From an uncultured Eubacteriales bacterium (lineage in GTDB: Bacteria > Bacillota > Clostridia > Lachnospirales > Lachnospiraceae), in assembly GCA_900313775.1 (NCBI GenBank), contig OMSP01000123.1:1-7448 (forward strand): 7,448 nucleotides of DNA, in the 5' to 3' direction. The position numbers were made by a program, and so were the translations under genes. The notes under the pieces are model-generated. The model was given only the letters and a program-made list of their open reading frames with translations, was not told where the DNA came from and did no database searches. Positions 5,918 through 7,448 of the stretch are shown piece by piece (position 1 is the stretch's first letter; each line of letters opens with the position of its first letter).

Positions 5918-6025
5918 CTAACATTCTTTTCAGATATGTAATACACGAGCCGAAATCACAAACTCACTTCGTTCAGACAGTGTGATTCCGGCTCGTAACA
6001 TATCTTCAAAGAATGAAGAAGCTCT
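5911..6025. repeat. Long imperfect palindrome, about 115 bp (intergenic repeat or structured RNA candidate)
   Basis: The arms pair, from inside out, as follows. Positions 5945-5960 pair with 5981-5996 (15 of 16, one A-C mismatch). Positions 5932-5939 pair with 5998-6005 (8 of 8). Positions 5922-5929 pair with 6008-6015 (8 of 8, across a symmetric 2x2 TC/TC loop). Positions 5915-5919 pair with 6017-6021 (5 of 5), and 5911-5913 with 6023-6025 (3 of 3). That is about 39 base pairs around a 20-nt apical loop (5961-5980). No T-tract follows, so it is not a simple terminator. TCTAAC occurs at 5917-5922 and 6023-6028, but does not sit cleanly outside the arms, so a target-site duplication is uncertain. 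In size and symmetry it recalls ERIC-like or MITE-like intergenic repeats. The palindrome itself is certain; its nature is not. Confidence 0.85.
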
Positions 6026-6043
6026 AACGCTTGTGCAGATTAT

Positions 6044-6073
6044 TTGCACATATCCCTGCCAATCCTGTACAAT
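6044..6073 (+). promoter_or_regulatory. Possible promoter of the DegV-family gene
   Basis: TACAAT (6068-6073) matches the -10 box at 5 of 6 positions. The -35 region is weak: TTGCAC (6044-6049) lies 18 bp upstream and matches only 3 of 6. The expected transcript start, near 6080, gives a leader of about 40 nt. A 6-bp inverted repeat, TGTGCA (6032-6037) and TGCACA (6045-6050), overlaps the -35 region. Confidence 0.4.
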
Positions 6074-6119
6074 TATATGCAGACCACTTGTTTACATTAA
6101 AACTGAGGAGAAATCTGAA

Positions 6120-6971
6120 ATGGAAGAAAAAATTGCCGTACTCGTTGATTCTTGCGGGGATGTGCCGTCCTATCTGGCACAGAAATACGATATCCGCGTC
6201 GTTCCGGTCCATATCATTTATCCGGAATGCGATTATAAGGATGGTTATCAGATCTCCCCGATGATCTATGAGAGGTTTCCCAAAGAGATCCCGACGACGG
6301 CGACGCCCTCGCCGGCCGATGTCATCGATGTCTATGAAAAACTGCGCGATGAGGGTTATACCCACACGATCGCTGTCTGTATCTCCGACGGCCTCTCCAG
6401 CACGATCAACACCTTCCGTCTGGCAGCAGACGAAGTGCCGGAGTTGACTTCCTATGTATTTAACACGAAAAACATCTCCGTCGGCAGCGGTATCTTTGCC
6501 ATCTGGACGGCGAAGATGATCCGGAAGGGTTATTCCTATGACGAGATCACGCGGCGTCTTGAACACAAGCGCTATGACTCGCATCTGATGTTCTATATGG
6601 ACACGCTCTCCTATCTGCATGCCGGCGGCCGCATCGGAAAAGTCGGCTTCATCGCCGCCAACACGCTGCATATCAAACCGATCATCGCCTGCAATAAGGA
6701 GGGCATCTACTATACGGTCACCAAACTGCGCGGATCCAAGCACAGTCTTGAGAAGCTGTTTGATCAGGTAGTCTCCACCATGGAGGATCCCGATGTGCCC
6801 TGCTGGGTCATCATCGGACACGGCGACGCACCTAAGGAAGCCGAAAAAATGAAGGCAATGGTACAGGAGCAGCTTCCGCAGGCAAAGATCCTCTTTACTG
6901 AGCAGATCACCGCCTCCATGGCGGTCCACACCGGCCCGGGTCTGGTGGGCCTGTTGATCTTTAAACTCTGA
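6120..6971 (+). CDS. DegV-family fatty-acid-binding protein (FakB-like)
   Basis: The product has 283 residues, usual for the family. DegV/FakB proteins bind a fatty acid and present it to the kinase FakA for phosphorylation, feeding exogenous fatty acids into phospholipid synthesis. Visible signatures are the N-terminal VDSCGDVP (9-16), the loop PTTATPSP (58-65), the serine motif SDGLSST (89-95) and the C-terminal HTGPG (H270) typical of the ligand-headgroup pocket. There is no signal peptide or membrane segment, consistent with a cytosolic carrier. I chose the ATG at 6120 because GAGGAG (6105-6110) lies 9 nt upstream and family members start at this strand; a GTG at 5982 would extend the frame through the palindrome and promoter, which is implausible. 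No FakA gene is visible in the window. The bound lipid and the true physiological role are unproven. Confidence 0.92.
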   Translation: MEEKIAVLVDSCGDVPSYLAQKYDIRVVPVHIIYPECDYKDGYQISPMIYERFPKEIPTTATPSPADVIDVYEKLRDEGYTHTIAVCISDGLSSTINTFRLAADEVPELTSYVFNTKNISVGSGIFAIWTAKMIRKGYSYDEITRRLEHKRYDSHLMFYMDTLSYLHAGGRIGKVGFIAANTLHIKPIIACNKEGIYYTVTKLRGSKHSLEKLFDQVVSTMEDPDVPCWVIIGHGDAPKEAEKMKAMVQEQLPQAKILFTEQITASMAVHTGPGLVGLLIFKL

Positions 6972-6990
6972 TTACCGGTACATGCTATCG

Positions 6991-7019
6991 TTGTTCATTA
7001 TTTGTAAACCATGTATAAT
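6991..7019 (+). promoter_or_regulatory. Probable sigma-A promoter of the NCS2 permease
   Basis: TATAAT (7014-7019) is a perfect -10 box; TTGTTC (6991-6996), 17 bp upstream, is a weak -35 match (3 of 6). The transcript should start near 7026, leaving a leader of about 36 nt, too short for a purine riboswitch. TGTAAA (7003-7008) and TTTACA (7022-7027) form an inverted repeat around the -10 box. The gap between the DegV gene and the permease shows no convincing terminator. Confidence 0.55.
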
Positions 7020-7061
7020 TATTTACAGTAGGAGAAAGATCATAATAGAAAGGAGATTTCG

Positions 7062-7448
7062 ATGGAAGACAAGAACTTGAAAAATATTACTTCCGAGTAT
7101 GAACTCGAGGGCAGAGTGCCGCTCGGGAAGGCGATCCTTCTCGGTATGCAGCACGTCCTTGCAATGTTCGTCGGAAATCTGACTCCGATCCTCGTTATCG
7201 GCGGCGCCTGTGCTCTCGGCGATGCCGGACTGATGGTCCCGGTCATTCAGAACGCGATGCTAATCGCCGGTCTGATCACGCTCCTGCAGCTGTGGACGAT
7301 CGGACCGATCGGAGCAAGACTCCCCTGTGTCATGGGCACCAGCTCCGGATTTATCGGCGTCATGAGCGGCGTAGCCGGATCGATGGGCGGCGGTGTCGTG
7401 GCCTACGGCGCGATCCTTGCAGCCAGCTTTATCGGCGGTCTGTTTGAA
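7062..7448 (+). CDS. NCS2 (NAT) family nucleobase permease, probably xanthine/uracil type (3' truncated)
   Basis: The frame runs from an ATG at 7062 to the window edge, giving 129 residues of a protein that is normally about 430-460. AAAGGAG (7049-7055) lies 6 nt before the start. A short charged N-terminus precedes the first membrane segment, which contains the NCS2 QH pair (Q30, H31) in GMQHVLAMFVGNLTPILVI. Further hydrophobic segments follow. The later LPCVMGTSSGFIGV stretch is typical of the family's substrate-side region. NCS2 proteins are inner-membrane symporters taking up uracil, xanthine, uric acid or other purines with H+ or Na+. The specificity motif lies beyond the window, so the substrate is open. 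The encoded function complements prs upstream, because salvaged bases are converted to nucleotides with PRPP. The gene has its own promoter, so it is probably not in one operon with the DegV gene. Confidence 0.9.
   Translation, partial: MEDKNLKNITSEYELEGRVPLGKAILLGMQHVLAMFVGNLTPILVIGGACALGDAGLMVPVIQNAMLIAGLITLLQLWTIGPIGARLPCVMGTSSGFIGVMSGVAGSMGGGVVAYGAILAASFIGGLFE

Noticed and set aside
5945..5996. Inner palindrome read as an ordinary prs terminator
   Set aside because: The stem is flanked by further pairing arms, has a 20-nt loop and is followed by AACATATC rather than a T-run.
5982..6119. N-terminal extension of the DegV-family protein from a GTG at 5982
   Set aside because: The extension would run through the palindrome arm and the promoter, has no ribosome binding site, and is absent from the family; the ATG at 6120 has GAGGAG upstream.
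6024..6929. 301-codon antisense open frame opposite the DegV-family gene
   Set aside because: The sense strand encodes a complete DegV protein with clear motifs. The antisense product is rich in Asp, Arg and His without a known fold, as expected of a shadow frame.
6972..7061. Purine riboswitch before the permease
   Set aside because: The gap is only 90 nt, most of it promoter, and the expected leader is about 36 nt; no aptamer-like pairing was found.
1..7448. CRISPR array, tRNA, rRNA, prophage or defence system
   Set aside because: No regularly spaced direct repeats, no tRNA-like cloverleaf or rRNA sequence was recognised, and all genes are housekeeping types.

Overview
The window looks like a chromosomal segment of a moderately GC-rich Bacillota, most likely class Clostridia and probably Lachnospiraceae or a close relative. 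Three things point there. A DnaD-domain protein sits next to a DnaC/DnaI-type helicase-loader ATPase. The PRPP synthase is the long, roughly 390-residue form that I associate with Lachnospiraceae. Strong GGAGG-type ribosome binding sites and sigma-A promoters also fit. No database search was possible, so the taxonomy is inference. All genes are on the + strand, and both ends of the window cut through a gene.

Layout. Nt 1-1078 hold the 3' part of a CNNM/CorC-type membrane protein with paired CBS domains. A compact promoter follows, then murC (UDP-N-acetylmuramate--L-alanine ligase), with the preferred start at 1145. The 119-nt gap after murC is dense: a perfect DnaA box, two abutting or near-abutting one-mismatch boxes, a G5/C5 hairpin, and an extended -10 promoter bracketed by a 7-bp inverted repeat whose right arm is the ribosome binding site of the next gene. 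A probable three-gene operon follows: a DnaD-like protein, a DnaC/DnaI-like AAA+ loader (21 nt downstream, GTG start) and prs (ribose-phosphate pyrophosphokinase, overlapping the loader gene by 20 nt). The 256-nt gap after prs holds a long imperfect palindrome of about 115 bp and the promoter of a DegV-family fatty-acid-binding protein. The window ends in the first 129 codons of an NCS2 nucleobase permease with its own promoter.

How the parts fit. The DnaD-like and loader proteins are expected to act together in bringing the replicative helicase to DNA. Prs makes PRPP for nucleotide synthesis, and the permease probably imports purines or uracil, so much of the window concerns supply and initiation of DNA synthesis. 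The most interesting element is the DnaA-box cluster directly upstream of the primosome operon. It suggests that DnaA controls the genes that act right after it, or that the site titrates DnaA. The second is the long palindrome at 5911-6025, which is far beyond chance and looks like a dispersed-repeat or structured-RNA candidate.
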